This document shows positions 25,026 through 34,180 of a stretch of 64,000 nucleotides of DNA, piece after piece. Location of the stretch: positions 1 through 64,000 of the forward strand of contig NZ_JABVXC010000011.1 of assembly GCF_013349955.1 (NCBI RefSeq). Reading direction: 5' to 3'. The translations under genes and the position numbers were made by a program. Below the pieces are notes generated by a model. That model had not been told where the DNA came from. It saw only the letters and a program-made list of their open reading frames with translations, and ran no database searches. Every line of letters begins with the position of its first letter. Positions within the stretch are counted from its first letter, which is position 1. Origin of the DNA: Onishia taeanensis. Lineage in GTDB: Bacteria > Pseudomonadota > Gammaproteobacteria > Pseudomonadales > Halomonadaceae.

Positions 25026-25622
25026 TCAGGCGTCATCGGCTCGCAGCTGCTGGGCCAGCCGGGCCTTGTCGGCTTCGGTATTGAGATTGGCAAAGGCGGC
25101 GGGGCAGTCGCTGAAATCCGCCCGGGTCCAGGTATGACGAGCGTACCAGCGGTCGATCTTGCGCTCGCCCTCGCGCAGAGCCTCGCCAAGATCCTCGGCG
25201 AGGTCTCGGCGAATCAAGGCCACTACCGGATGATCCCGCTCGCCATCATGGGCGACGGCGATATCGGCCTCGCCGATCGCGGCGATCAGGCGCTCCACCA
25301 GGTCTTCAGGCAGCGCCGGGCTATCGCAGGGCACGACGACTACCCAAGGTGTGTCGGCGGCCTCGAGGCCACTCCAGATGCCCATCAAGGGGCCCTGGTA
25401 ACCGCTTTCTCGATCACAGACCACCCGACTGCCCAGCGTCCGATACTCATCGAGATGCCGGTTGGCATTGATCAGCACCTCGGCCACCCGGCCCTCGAGA
25501 CAGCGTCTGGCATGTTCGACCAGCCGCGCGGACCCAAAGGGCTCTAACCCCTTGTCACGACCGCCCATGCGTCGCCCCTGGCCGCCGGCCAAAATCAGAC
25601 CTGTCACTTCATCATGCGTCAT
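25026..25622 (-). CDS. mobA: Molybdenum cofactor guanylyltransferase
   Basis: A 198-residue nucleotidyltransferase: LILAGGQGRRMGGRDKGLEP binds GTP, followed by INANRHLDEY, GPLMGIWSGLEA and VVVPCDSPALP. It converts molybdopterin to the MGD form used by nitrate reductases and DMSO-reductase-type enzymes. It is first in the leftward molybdenum cluster, 174 bases before mobB; that gap has no obvious structure. Confidence 0.94.
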   Translation of the reverse strand: MTHDEVTGLILAGGQGRRMGGRDKGLEPFGSARLVEHARRCLEGRVAEVLINANRHLDEYRTLGSRVVCDRESGYQGPLMGIWSGLEAADTPWVVVVPCDSPALPEDLVERLIAAIGEADIAVAHDGERDHPVVALIRRDLAEDLGEALREGERKIDRWYARHTWTRADFSDCPAAFANLNTEADKARLAQQLRADDA

Positions 25623-25810
25623 CTTAAGCCCTCGTTTTATCCCTGATTCACAAGGATTATCGCTGGTGACAGCCTAACGCAAAGCTTCCCGCCACGAACC
25701 CTCATGATGCAAGTTGCCCACCATGGTCTTAGATAAGAAACCGCCGCGCACTTAAGTTCCCGCTCATGAGTGGGTATCATGCTGTCAAAGATGTTCAACA
25801 AGGGCCGACC

Positions 25811-26392
25811 ATGAGTGGATTCGACGTCGGCAATCGCCTCAAGCAATTGCGCTTGTCGCGAGAGCTGTCACAACGCGAACTGGCCAAACGGGCCGGAGTC
25901 ACCAACAGCACCATTTCGCTGATCGAGCAGAACAGTGTCAGCCCTTCGGTCAGCTCGCTGAAGAAGATTCTCGATGCCATGCCGGTATCGATCAGCGAGT
26001 TCTTCGCCGGTGAAAGCGAGTCTCAGGAGCAGGTCTTCTATCCCTCCAGCGAACTTACCGAGATCGGCGACGGCACCCTTTCGTGGAAGCTGGTGGGCGC
26101 GCGCAGGCCCAACCGCAGCATGTCGATCATCCACGAGCACTACCCCCCCGGTGCGGATACCGGTGAGGAGATGCTGGAGCACGAGGGAGAAGAAGGCGGC
26201 GTGGTGATCGCCGGCGCCATCGAACTGCAGGTCGCCGATGAGGTGCGGCAGTTGCAGGCAGGCGACGCCTACTACTTCGACTCACGCCTGCCCCACCGCT
26301 TTCGCAATACAGGCGACAGCGAATGCGTGATCGTCAGCGCCAATACCCCACCGTCCTTCTCTGACGGCGGGGATGAGCAACATCACGTCTGA
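25811..26392 (+). CDS. XRE family regulator with C-terminal cupin (PuuR-like)
   Basis: A 193-residue protein. Residues about 8-62 are an XRE helix-turn-helix (LKQLRLSRELSQRELAKRAG, NSTISLIEQNSVSPSVSSLK); residues about 110-180 are a cupin (HEGEEGGVVIAGAIELQ, GDAYYFDSRLPHRFRNTGD). PuuR-type regulators of this layout repress polyamine or amino-acid catabolism, but the neighbours (mobA, uraA) give no hint. ATG 25811 gives the normal start. Confidence 0.9.
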   Translation: MSGFDVGNRLKQLRLSRELSQRELAKRAGVTNSTISLIEQNSVSPSVSSLKKILDAMPVSISEFFAGESESQEQVFYPSSELTEIGDGTLSWKLVGARRPNRSMSIIHEHYPPGADTGEEMLEHEGEEGGVVIAGAIELQVADEVRQLQAGDAYYFDSRLPHRFRNTGDSECVIVSANTPPSFSDGGDEQHHV

Positions 26393-26440
26393 GGCCTCGA
26401 TCTTTCAGGTCGACAGCCCCTTCGGTGTTCAGCTTGGGGC

Positions 26441-27682
26441 CTATTCTCCTTCCTTGGCCGGCGGCAACACGGCGTTGAGCACGATGCCCACCAGCGCGGC
26501 CAGGCTCACGCCCTGCAGAGTGAACTGACCGCCACCCACCTGCATGCCGCCAATACCGAAGACCAGAATCAGCGATACCACCACCAGGTTGCGCGGTGCC
26601 GTCAGCGAGTGGCCAGCGCGCACCAGGGTGTTCATGCCCACCACCGCGATCGAGCCAAACAGCAGCGTCATGATACCGCCCATCACCGGAGCGGGGATGG
26701 TCTGCAACAGCGAGCCGAGCTTGCCGAGGAAAGCCAGCACGATGGCGGTCACGGCAGCGATCATCATGATCCGCGGGTCGAAGGCTCGCGTCAGGGTCAC
26801 GGCACCGGTCACTTCGGAATAGGTCGTATTGGGCGGTCCCCCGAACAGTGCCGCCACGCTGGTGGCCAGGCCATCGCCCAGCAGGGTGCGATGCAGACCC
26901 GGTTTCTCGAGGTAGTTCTTCTTGGTCACCGAACCGATGGCGACCATATCGCCGATATGCTCCACCGCCGGTGCGATGGCCACCGGGATCATGAACAGGA
27001 TCGCAGCCCAATGAAAAGTCGGGGCCGTGAAGGACGGCAGCGCCAGCCAGGCCGACTCATTGACCGGCGTGAAGTCGACCACCCCCATCAACAACGCCAG
27101 TACATAGCCGGTAGCGATGCCACCCATGATCGGCACCAGGCGAATCAGGCCACGACCGAAGACCGCCAGTACCAGCGTCACCAGCAGGCTTGCCATGGAC
27201 AACACCAGTGCCTGGCCATAGCCGATGGCGTCGCTGGTCTCGCCGGTTGCCATGTCCACGGCCACCGGGGCCAACGCCAGACCGATGACCATGATCACCG
27301 GCCCTACCACCACCGCCGGCAGCAAGTGATGCAGCCAGGCGGTCCCCTTGAGCCGCACGAACTGGGAAATCACCACATAGACCAGACCCGCCGCCATCAG
27401 GCCGCCCATGGTCGCGGGAATGCCGAAGCTCTGAACCGAGCCTTGGATAGGCGCGATGAAGGCAAACGACGAGGCCAAGAACACCGGCACGCTCTGGCGG
27501 GTAACGCCGTGAAACACCAGCGTGCCCACCCCCGCCGTGAACAGCGCCACGTTAGGATCGAGCCCCGTCAGCAGCGGCACCAGCACCAGGGCACCGAAGG
27601 CGACGAACAGCATCTGCACCCCGGTCAGCAGGGTGCGCGGCAAGGATTGTGTCGGCTGACGGCCGGCCACCGTATCGGTCAT
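26441..27682 (-). CDS. uraA: Uracil permease (NCS2 family)
   Basis: A 413-residue membrane protein with about 14 helices. VPVFLASSFAFIAP, the substrate loop PVAIAPAVEHIGDMVAIG with the conserved Glu/His, FGGPPNTTYSEVTGAVTLTR and the late GGIMTLLFGSIAVVGMNTL identify a UraA-type pyrimidine permease. ATG 27682 has GGAG nine bases upstream. It follows upp, as in E. coli, so imported uracil is converted at once to UMP. A terminator-like hairpin separates it from upp. Confidence 0.93.
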   Translation of the reverse strand: MTDTVAGRQPTQSLPRTLLTGVQMLFVAFGALVLVPLLTGLDPNVALFTAGVGTLVFHGVTRQSVPVFLASSFAFIAPIQGSVQSFGIPATMGGLMAAGLVYVVISQFVRLKGTAWLHHLLPAVVVGPVIMVIGLALAPVAVDMATGETSDAIGYGQALVLSMASLLVTLVLAVFGRGLIRLVPIMGGIATGYVLALLMGVVDFTPVNESAWLALPSFTAPTFHWAAILFMIPVAIAPAVEHIGDMVAIGSVTKKNYLEKPGLHRTLLGDGLATSVAALFGGPPNTTYSEVTGAVTLTRAFDPRIMMIAAVTAIVLAFLGKLGSLLQTIPAPVMGGIMTLLFGSIAVVGMNTLVRAGHSLTAPRNLVVVSLILVFGIGGMQVGGGQFTLQGVSLAALVGIVLNAVLPPAKEGE

Positions 27683-27705
27683 ATCAGGTTCTCCAAGGCC
27701 AGAAA

Positions 27706-27734
27706 CAAAAAGGTGATAAACAAAAGGTGATAAA
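27706..27734. repeat. Imperfect tandem repeat in the upp-uraA leader
   Basis: CAAAAAGGTGATAAA (27706-27720) is followed directly by CAAAAGGTGATAAA (27721-27734). It lies just before the uraA ribosome-binding site on the minus strand, where the copies read TTTATCACCTTTTG. Confidence 0.75.
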
Positions 27735-27784
27735 CAAAGCAACCAGGCCCTGCCATCAGGGCTCAGGAAAAAGCAGCGCACAGC

Positions 27785-27818
27785 AAAACGCCCCTGCGTG
27801 GTGACGTCAGGGGCGTTT
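27785..27818 (-). terminator. Terminator/attenuator between upp and uraA
   Basis: AAACGCCCCTG and CAGGGGCGTTT form a perfect 11-bp stem with an 11-base loop, starting 19 bases after upp. On the minus strand it ends in GTTTTGC, a short T-tract, so partial termination that lowers uraA expression is plausible. Confidence 0.75.
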
Positions 27819-27836
27819 GCTCTATCAGATCACGAT

Positions 27837-28466
27837 TCAGCGAGTCCCGAAGATCTTGTCGCCGGCATCACCGAGGCCCGGCACGATATAGCCGTTCTCG
27901 TCGAGGCGCTCGTCAATAGCCGCGGTGTAGATCTCGATGTCCGGGTAAGACTCCTGGACACGCTTGATCCCTTCCGGGGCCGCAACCAGCACGATGACCT
28001 TCATCTGCTGGCAGCCGCGCTCGCGCAGCATGTCCAGCGTCGCCACCATCGAGCCGCCAGTGGCCAGCATCGGGTCGATGACGATGGCCTGACGCTCTTC
28101 GATATCGTTGGCGAACTTGGCGAAGTACGGCACCGGCTCTAGCGTCTCTTCATTGCGATAGAGCCCCACCACGCTGATACGGGCGCTGGGAATCAGGTCG
28201 GTGACGCCGTCGAGCATGCCGAGACCCGCACGCAGGATCGGTACGATGGTGACTTTCTTGCCCTTGATCTGGTCGATCTGGATCGGCTCTTCGCTCCAGC
28301 CCTCGATGGTGGTCGGCTCGAGCTCCAGGTCCTGAGTGGCTTCGTAGGTCAGCAGCTTGGCCACTTCTCCAGCCAGCTCACGGAAGCTCTTGGTGCTGAT
28401 GTCATTGGCGCGCATCAGGCCGAGCTTGTGCTTGACCAAGGGATGGTTGATGGCGTGAACGCTCAT
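27837..28466 (-). CDS. upp: Uracil phosphoribosyltransferase
   Basis: A 209-residue PRTase: [20 protein letters not shown] at the start, [14 protein letters not shown], the PRPP loop [19 protein letters not shown], and [20 protein letters not shown] with [10 protein letters not shown] at the end. It makes UMP from uracil and PRPP. ATG 28466 gives the canonical MSVHAINHP start. First gene of the upp-uraA unit. Confidence 0.97.
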   Translation of the reverse strand: MSVHAINHPLVKHKLGLMRANDISTKSFRELAGEVAKLLTYEATQDLELEPTTIEGWSEEPIQIDQIKGKKVTIVPILRAGLGMLDGVTDLIPSARISVVGLYRNEETLEPVPYFAKFANDIEERQAIVIDPMLATGGSMVATLDMLRERGCQQMKVIVLVAAPEGIKRVQESYPDIEIYTAAIDERLDENGYIVPGLGDAGDKIFGTR

Positions 28467-28570
28467 GGCGGCGGACCTCTTCGGGCGACGGGATGGGGAC
28501 GAATGACGGCTTTGTCGCATGAAGATCATGCACAAATTGCGCAACATTCTACCCGCATCGGTCGACGAGG

Positions 28571-29272
28571 TTAAGGCTGAGTGGGCAGCTGCCAGTCGAT
28601 GGGGTCACGGCCATGTGCAGCGAGGAAGGCATTGCCCTGTGAAAAATGGTGGTTGCCAAAGAAACCACGATGGGCCGAGAGCGGCGACGGGTGCGGCGAC
28701 TCCAGGACCAGATGGCGACCGGTATCGATCAGCGCCTTCTTCTGGCGGGCATGACTGCCCCAAAGCAGAAAGACACAGGGCGCGCAGTGCTTATTGACGG
28801 CGGCGATCGCCCTGTCGGTGAAGGTTTCCCATCCGCGCCCCCGGTGTGACGCCGCCTGCCCCGCCTCGACGGTCAACACAGTATTGAGCAACAGCACGCC
28901 CTGGCGCGCCCAGTACTCGAGATGGCCGTGATCGACCGGCGTGCAGCCAAGGTCGCTGGCCAGCTCCTTGTAGATGTTCCGAAGCGACGGCGGCAGCTTG
29001 ACCCCAGGCTGCACCGAAAAGCACAGCCCGTGCGCCTGGTCCGGACCGTGATAAGGGTCCTGGCCGAGAATCACGACCTTGACCTGGTCGAGCGGCGTCA
29101 GCTGGAAGGCACGAAACCAGTTCGACGAGTGCGGATAGATGATCCGCCGCTCGCGTTTGTCCTTGGCCAGGGCGTCACGCAGCGCCTGCATGTAGGGGGC
29201 GTCGAACTCTGCCCCCAGATGACGATCCCAGCTTTCCGGCAAGGGGTGTTGCGCTGACATGCTTTCCGACAT
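28571..29272 (-). CDS. ung: Uracil-DNA glycosylase
   Basis: A 233-residue family-1 [21 protein letters not shown] has the catalytic Asp, [19 protein letters not shown] the next conserved block, and [17 protein letters not shown] the catalytic His loop. It excises uracil from DNA. Start ATG 29272 is behind TGAGG at five bases; ATG 29260 is an alternative. It begins eight bases after gpt and is likely cotranscribed with it. Confidence 0.96.
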   Translation of the reverse strand: MSESMSAQHPLPESWDRHLGAEFDAPYMQALRDALAKDKRERRIIYPHSSNWFRAFQLTPLDQVKVVILGQDPYHGPDQAHGLCFSVQPGVKLPPSLRNIYKELASDLGCTPVDHGHLEYWARQGVLLLNTVLTVEAGQAASHRGRGWETFTDRAIAAVNKHCAPCVFLLWGSHARQKKALIDTGRHLVLESPHPSPLSAHRGFFGNHHFSQGNAFLAAHGRDPIDWQLPTQP

Positions 29273-29279
29273 CTCGACC

Positions 29280-29783
29280 TCAGGCATCGGTTTCGCCGGA
29301 GGCCTCGCCACGCACGCGATCGGCCAACGGCTCGACATAGGCCACGCCCATGTCCCAGGGGAACTGTATCCAGCAATCCTGCCCCACTTCGGTCAGGAAC
29401 TGATCGACCAGCGGACGGCCATCCGGCTTGGCGTAGACGGTCGCGAAGTGGGCCTTGGGCAGCATTTCGCGCACCCTGCGAGCCGTCTTGCCGGTATCGA
29501 CCAGATCATCCACCAGCAACCAGCCATCGCCGTCGTGATCGACGCCTTTCATGACATCGAGGCCCCCCTGGTCCATGTGGTCGTAGCTCTTGATGCACAC
29601 GGTATCGATCAGGCGCAGGTTGAGCTCACGGGCGATCAAGGCGGCCGGGATCAGACCACCGCGAGTGATGGCGACGATGCCCTTGAAGTCGCGCTCGACC
29701 AGTTGATGGCAGAGCTCGCGGACATCGCGATGCAGCTGGTCCCAGGAAACGATGAAGTGTTGCTGATAGCGGTTGGCGCTCAT
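29280..29783 (-). CDS. gpt: Xanthine-guanine phosphoribosyltransferase
   Basis: A 167-residue PRTase. [20 protein letters not shown] and the PRPP loop [20 protein letters not shown] are present, and [20 protein letters not shown] is the E. coli Gpt-type C-terminal block. It salvages xanthine and guanine. It is part of a leftward salvage cluster, 34 bases after apt. Confidence 0.92.
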   Translation of the reverse strand: MSANRYQQHFIVSWDQLHRDVRELCHQLVERDFKGIVAITRGGLIPAALIARELNLRLIDTVCIKSYDHMDQGGLDVMKGVDHDGDGWLLVDDLVDTGKTARRVREMLPKAHFATVYAKPDGRPLVDQFLTEVGQDCWIQFPWDMGVAYVEPLADRVRGEASGETDA

Positions 29784-29817
29784 GACGAATTACCAAAAAC
29801 GTAACGGGGGACGAGGC

Positions 29818-30363
29818 TTACTCGTCCTCGGTGAAAGAGCAGACAGCGAAGACGCCAAAACCGGCCTCGCGGATCTTGTCGGAACCGCCGAGCTCTGGCA
29901 GGTCGATGATGGTCGCGGTCTCGACCACGTGACCGCCGGAGCGGGTGATCAGCTTGGCCGCCGCACACATGGTGCCGCCGGTGGCGATCAGGTCATCGAC
30001 GAGCAGGATGCGATCACCGTGCTGGAAGGCATCGGCATGCAGCTCGACTTCAGACTGACCGTACTCGAGGGTGTAGGTCTCGCTGATGGTGCGAAACGGC
30101 AATTTGCCTTTCTTGCGCACCGGCACGAAGCTGCAACCGAGTTCATAGGCCAAGGGTGCGCCGATGATGAAGCCGCGGGCGTCGATAGCCGCGATCGCGT
30201 CCAGATCCATTTCCTGGTAGCGATGCACGAAGCTGTCGATCAGCTTGCGAAAAGCCGCACTGTTCTGCAAAAGCGGCGTGATATCACGGAAGTTGACCCC
30301 CGGGTTCGGCCAGTCGGGGACGGTGCGAATCACGGATTTGATGTAGTCGCCGTAGATGCTCAT
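29818..30363 (-). CDS. apt: Adenine phosphoribosyltransferase
   Basis: A 181-residue PRTase: [20 protein letters not shown] at the start, [38 protein letters not shown], and the PRPP loop [20 protein letters not shown]. It makes AMP from adenine. ATG 30363 gives the usual length. The purine permease gene lies 19 bases upstream, so uptake and salvage are linked in one unit. Confidence 0.96.
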   Translation of the reverse strand: MSIYGDYIKSVIRTVPDWPNPGVNFRDITPLLQNSAAFRKLIDSFVHRYQEMDLDAIAAIDARGFIIGAPLAYELGCSFVPVRKKGKLPFRTISETYTLEYGQSEVELHADAFQHGDRILLVDDLIATGGTMCAAAKLITRSGGHVVETATIIDLPELGGSDKIREAGFGVFAVCSFTEDE

Positions 30364-30382
30364 CGAAGATCGAGTCCAGTGG

Positions 30383-31687
30383 TCAGTCGAGGAAGAAGAA
30401 TTTGAGGGCAAAGACAATCGCCAGCACGATTACCGCCGGGTTCAAGTCGCTGAAGCGGCCTGACAGGGCCTTGATGGCAGCGTAGCTGATGAACCCAAGC
30501 GCGATACCCTCGGCAATCGAGAAGGTCAGCGGCATGGCAAGCGCGGCAATCAGCACCGGCGCGGCCTCAGTGGCGTCATCCCAGTCGGCATGCGCCAGGC
30601 TGCCCGCCATCAAGGATGCCACGTAAAGCAGTGCCCCGGCCGTTGCATAGGCGGGAATCGAGCCGGCCAGCGGCGAGAAGAACAGGCTGATCAGGAACAG
30701 CGCACCCACCACTACGGCGGTGAGACCCGTGCGTCCGCCTGCGGCGATACCCGACGCGCTCTCGATGTAGCTGGTGGTGGTCGAGGTACCCAGTGCAGCA
30801 CCCGCCATCGAAGCGGTGGAGTCGGCCATCATGGCACGACCCAGCCGTGGCAGCTTGCCATCCTTGTCGAGCAGCCCGCCCCGATGAGCAACGCCGATCA
30901 GGGTGCCGGAGGTGTCGAAGAGGTCAACGAACAGAAAGGCGAAGATCACGCTGAACATCGCCACGTTGAAGGCACCGGCAACATCCATGGCCATGAAGGT
31001 CGGTGCCACGGAGGGCGGCATCGACATCACACCGCCGTAATCGTTGTGGCCCAGCAGCATCGACAGCACGGTAACACCCAGGATGCCGATCATTACCGCG
31101 CCGGTGACCCGCAGGTAGGACAGCGCGGTGATCACGAAGAAGCCCCCCAGGGCATACAGCGCCGATGGCTGGGTCAGATCACCGAGCGATACCAGGGTTG
31201 CCGGGTTATCGACCACGATACCGGCGTTCTTCAACGCGATCATCGCCAGGAACAGGCCGATACCCGCCGCGATCCCCAGGCGCAGGGTCATGGGGATCGA
31301 GTTGATGATCCACTCGCGGATGCGAAAGACACTGAGCAGAAAAAAGGTCAGGCCCGACAGGAAGACGGCGCCAAGAGCGGTCTCCCAGGAGTACCCCATG
31401 CCCAGCACCACGCCGTAGGTGAAGAAAGCATTGAGCCCCATGCCCGGCGCCATGGCGATGGGATAGTTGGCCCACAGCCCCATGATCAGACAGCCGATGG
31501 CGGCCGCCACACAGGTAGCGACGAACACTGCGCCGTAGTCGACCCCGGCTTCCGACAGGATGCTAGGGTTGACGAAGATGATGTAGGCCATGGTCAGGAA
31601 GGTCGTGACCCCGGCGATGATCTCGGTGCGAACATTGGTGCCGTGTTCGCTGAGCTTGAAGTGGTTGTCGAGCAGTCGTTTCAACAT
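30383..31687 (-). CDS. Adenine/hypoxanthine/guanine permease (NCS2, AzgA-like)
   Basis: A 434-residue permease of 12-14 helices. [20 protein letters not shown] at the start, [20 protein letters not shown], and [19 protein letters not shown] with [20 protein letters not shown] mark the AzgA-like branch of NCS2 (PurP/AdeQ, GhxP). It imports purine bases by proton symport. ATG 31687 is chosen from family length. It is the first gene of the apt-gpt-ung unit. Confidence 0.92.
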   Translation of the reverse strand: MLKRLLDNHFKLSEHGTNVRTEIIAGVTTFLTMAYIIFVNPSILSEAGVDYGAVFVATCVAAAIGCLIMGLWANYPIAMAPGMGLNAFFTYGVVLGMGYSWETALGAVFLSGLTFFLLSVFRIREWIINSIPMTLRLGIAAGIGLFLAMIALKNAGIVVDNPATLVSLGDLTQPSALYALGGFFVITALSYLRVTGAVMIGILGVTVLSMLLGHNDYGGVMSMPPSVAPTFMAMDVAGAFNVAMFSVIFAFLFVDLFDTSGTLIGVAHRGGLLDKDGKLPRLGRAMMADSTASMAGAALGTSTTTSYIESASGIAAGGRTGLTAVVVGALFLISLFFSPLAGSIPAYATAGALLYVASLMAGSLAHADWDDATEAAPVLIAALAMPLTFSIAEGIALGFISYAAIKALSGRFSDLNPAVIVLAIVFALKFFFLD

Positions 31688-31840
31688 CGGCGTTACCCTA
31701 CCCTGGCGCGTGGACTCTGATGGTCCGGGTGCGAGAAAAGCCGCATATCTTACCCCATCGGCCAAGGCCGATGCGATAGGCGGCATCCTGATACGACACG
31801 GCCGGCGAGCCTCATGGGATCACCGGCCGCTGCTATGGGT

Positions 31841-31866
31841 CATGACAGGCATCCTGCGCTGTCATG
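31841..31866. repeat. Inverted repeat between ribE and the purine permease
   Basis: CATGACAG and CTGTCATG are exact inverted copies around 10 bases. It lies between the end of ribE (31964) and the upstream region of the permease gene, so it could act as a weak terminator for ribE or as an operator. The rest of 31688-31963 shows no further clear element. Confidence 0.5.
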
Positions 31867-31963
31867 GCATTCGCTAGACTATCTACAAGCAATCGCCGGG
31901 CCAGGGACACACAGACCCGCCAACGAAAAGTTGACGAAATGGTCAACTCCGTCGCGCCTGCAA

Positions 31964-32590
31964 TCAGCCACGGCTGGCCATTACCCGCTCGACGGTCTCG
32001 ACGATCGCCTGGGTCTGGGGATCGATCTCGATATTGACGTAATCGCCGGGCTTGCGGTCGCCAAGCGTGGTCCGTGCCAGGGTCTCGGGGATCAAATTCA
32101 CGCAGAAGCGCGGCGCTGCCGCCCCGTCACCAGGCCGCACTTCGCCGATCGTCAGGCTGATGCCGTCCACGCCAACGTAGCCCTTGTCGAACAGGAAGCG
32201 GCCATGGGCAGCAGGCACCTCGAACCACAGGCGACGATTGTTGGGCGCCTCCTCCAGCTCGACCAGCTCTGCCATGCAGACCACATGGCCTGACATGGCA
32301 TGGCCGCCGATCTCGTCACCAAAGCGCGCTGCACGCTCTATATTGATGCGATCCCCCACTTCCACTGCACCAAGGTTGGTCAGTCGCAGCGTCTCGCGCA
32401 TCAGGTCCACCCATACATGACTACCCTCGATGGCCGTCACGGTCAGGCAGGCCCCGTTATGCGCCACCGAGGCGCCAGTTTGAAGCCCTTCGCATAGCTC
32501 AGGCGGCAGTGCCATTTCGAAGGTCCGGAAGTTTTCTTTGTCGGTCACTGACACCAGGGTGGCGGTGCCTTGAACAATACCGGTAAACAT
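31964..32590 (-). CDS. ribE: Riboflavin synthase alpha chain
   Basis: A 208-residue protein with two tandem lumazine-binding domains. MFTGIVQG starts domain 1, with VAHNGACLTVT; GHAMSGHVV starts domain 2, with VDGISLTIGEV and VNLIPETLARTTLGDRKPGD. It dismutates two lumazines to riboflavin. It stands alone here, without ribD or ribBA next to it and without an FMN riboswitch in the upstream DNA. Confidence 0.96.
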   Translation of the reverse strand: MFTGIVQGTATLVSVTDKENFRTFEMALPPELCEGLQTGASVAHNGACLTVTAIEGSHVWVDLMRETLRLTNLGAVEVGDRINIERAARFGDEIGGHAMSGHVVCMAELVELEEAPNNRRLWFEVPAAHGRFLFDKGYVGVDGISLTIGEVRPGDGAAAPRFCVNLIPETLARTTLGDRKPGDYVNIEIDPQTQAIVETVERVMASRG

Positions 32591-32647
32591 GGCGATCCTC
32601 TGCGTGCGACATCATCCGGGCGACTCGGCGCCCCCAAACGGTCGATT

Positions 32648-32794
32648 CTACCAGCCTAAGCGCCCATCCAGCAGGGTCTTATCGAGAGAGTCGAGAAAGC
32701 CCAGAGCGTTGAGGGAGTCAGGTGACATCTCGCCATGGGGCTTGGCATCGTTCCAGGCAACGTCCTTGATAAATGCAGGGAATGCCTGACGCAA
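32648..32794 (-). CDS. Possible short ORF or gene remnant upstream of ribE
   Basis: A 48-codon frame with TTG start at 32794. It reads LRQAFPAFIKDVAWNDAKPH, then GEMSPDSLNALGFLDSLDKT and LLDGRLGW, which has the composition of real protein rather than of noise. There is no good ribosome-binding site and an in-frame stop lies shortly upstream, so it is either a small protein or the 3' tail of a lost gene. I do not recognise it. Confidence 0.25.
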   Translation of the reverse strand: MRQAFPAFIKDVAWNDAKPHGEMSPDSLNALGFLDSLDKTLLDGRLGW

Positions 32795-32897
32795 GGCACG
32801 CCGCGCGCCTTATGATATACATCTGGCGCATCTCGCCTTGCTGACAGCGATATGCACTGGTTATGGGCGCCATTAGCCGAAACTTGTACCAGGGTCG

Positions 32898-32926
32898 TTG
32901 ACACCCCACGGTGGGCGCCCTAAGAT
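32898..32926 (+). promoter_or_regulatory. Sigma-70 promoter of the metNIQ leader
   Basis: Perfect -35 TTGACA (32898-32903), a 17-base spacer, and -10 TAAGAT (32921-32926). Transcription would begin near 32933, about ten bases before the riboswitch. Confidence 0.7.
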
Positions 32927-32942
32927 TCACCCCACTTTTTTT

Positions 32943-33023
32943 AGGCGCCGATTTGTACCCGGCTTGCGGGCGCCCTCGTCTGGCTCGATTCATCGAGCCG
33001 AGCGGGAAGTGCAGCTAAAAGGG
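32943..33023 (+). promoter_or_regulatory. SAM-II-like riboswitch aptamer upstream of metNIQ
   Basis: Stem P1 is GGCGCC (32944-32949) with GGCGCC (32969-32974). Its loop reads GATTTGTACCCGGCTTGC, and after an 8-bp side hairpin (GGCTCGAT with ATCGAGCC, 32982-32999) comes GTGCAGCTAAAAGGG (33009-33023). Loop and tail match the SAM-II class, whose conserved parts are GAUUUaACC..UUGC and GUaGCUAAAAAGGG; ACCC in the loop can pair with GGGT in the tail to close the pseudoknot. The position between a promoter and a terminator, before a methionine importer, fits S-adenosylmethionine sensing. The inserted side hairpin is unusual. Identification is by eye. Confidence 0.7.
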
Positions 33024-33039
33024 TGTGTCCAGCGTTGAT

Positions 33040-33067
33040 GGCCACCCGTCAGGGTGGCCTTTTTTTT
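33040..33067 (+). terminator. Intrinsic terminator in the metNIQ leader
   Basis: GGCCACCC (33040-33047), loop GTCA, GGGTGGCC (33052-33059), then T8. It is a textbook terminator placed 69 bases before metN and 16 after the aptamer, so readthrough must be regulated. GGGTG of the aptamer tail (33021-33025) can pair with CACCC of the terminator, giving a possible antiterminator. Confidence 0.9.
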
Positions 33068-33136
33068 GCCTCCTGGACTGCCCTTCCCTGCCTTGCGGTG
33101 CCGCAGCCACTTCGATCGGCAAGCGACGACGGACCC

Positions 33137-34180
33137 ATGATCAGACTCGAAAACGTCTCCAAGACATACGGCAGCGGCGCTCATGCCATTCAGGCCTTGA
33201 AGCACGTCGACCTGCATGTCCCCAAAGGCAGCATTCACGGCGTCATCGGCCTGTCCGGTGCAGGCAAGTCAACGCTGATTCGCTGTGTCAACCTGCTCGA
33301 ACGTCCCACTACCGGCAGCGTCCAGGTCGACGGCGAGGAGCTCACCCGGCTGAGTGGTCCGAGCCTCAACCAGGCCCGCCATCAGATCGGCATGATCTTC
33401 CAGCACTTCAACCTGCTGGCCTCGCGCAGCGTCTATGACAACATCGCCTTGCCGCTGGAGCTGGTGGGCATGAGCAAGGACGCCATTCAGGAACGCGTAC
33501 TGCCGCTGCTCGACCTGACCGGCCTTGCCGACAAGGCCGACAAGTTCCCGGCCGAGCTGTCCGGTGGCCAGAAGCAGCGCGTGGCCATCGCCCGAGCACT
33601 TTCCAGCCGCCCCAAGGTATTGCTTTGCGACGAGGCCACCTCAGCGCTGGATCCACAGACCACTGGCTCCATCCTCGAACTGCTCAAGGACATCAACCAG
33701 CAGCTGGGGCTAACCATTCTGCTGATCACCCACGAGATGGAAGTGGTCAAGACCATCTGCCACCGGGTCGGCCTGATTTCCGATGGCGAGCTGGTCGAAG
33801 AGGCCGACGTCGGCGACTTCTTCACCGCGCCACGGACTCAGCTAGGCCGCGAGTTCCTCAACGACTTCCTGGAGCTTGAACCGCCCGGGGCACTGGTCGA
33901 GCGGCTCGAGGCAGAGCCTAGCGCGAACAGCCACCCGGTGGTGCGCCTGGCCTTCAGTGGCGACGCCGTGGCCACCCCACTGGTGTCACGCCTGGCCCGG
34001 GAATGCGGCGTGGATGTCAGCATCCTGCAGGCCAAGGTCGAGTCGATTCAGGGCCGGACGCTGGGGTTGATGATCGCCGAACTGATCGGCAATTCACACG
34101 ACACCCGCGCGGCCCTCAAATACCTGGAAGCCCACGATCTGAAAGTGGAGGTGCTTGGTCATGTCCAACGCGATGCTTGA
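33137..34180 (+). CDS. metN: Methionine ABC transporter, ATP-binding subunit
   Basis: A 347-residue ATPase. Walker A GLSGAGKST at residues 38-46, the signature LSGGQKQRVAIARAL at about 140, Walker B VLLCDEATSALDP; residues about 265-347 are the NIL regulatory domain that binds methionine and inhibits transport. ATG 33137 starts MIRLENVSKTYG; the frame is open further upstream only through the leader terminator. metI overlaps its 3' end by 20 bases. Confidence 0.97.
   Translation: MIRLENVSKTYGSGAHAIQALKHVDLHVPKGSIHGVIGLSGAGKSTLIRCVNLLERPTTGSVQVDGEELTRLSGPSLNQARHQIGMIFQHFNLLASRSVYDNIALPLELVGMSKDAIQERVLPLLDLTGLADKADKFPAELSGGQKQRVAIARALSSRPKVLLCDEATSALDPQTTGSILELLKDINQQLGLTILLITHEMEVVKTICHRVGLISDGELVEEADVGDFFTAPRTQLGREFLNDFLELEPPGALVERLEAEPSANSHPVVRLAFSGDAVATPLVSRLARECGVDVSILQAKVESIQGRTLGLMIAELIGNSHDTRAALKYLEAHDLKVEVLGHVQRDA

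Noticed and set aside
26609..27730. 373-residue plus-strand frame
   Set aside because: Exact antisense of uraA in GC-rich DNA; His/Gln/Arg-rich composition without domains.
30590..31720. 376-residue plus-strand frame
   Set aside because: Antisense of the purine permease; same biased composition, no family.
32591..32900. Looked for an FMN riboswitch before ribE
   Set aside because: No RFN-element landmarks on the minus strand.
32656..32993. Two overlapping minus-strand frames of 82 and 91 codons upstream of ribE
   Set aside because: They have Arg/Cys/Pro-rich products with no protein character and overlap the met promoter and riboswitch; the third frame at 32648-32794 looks better.
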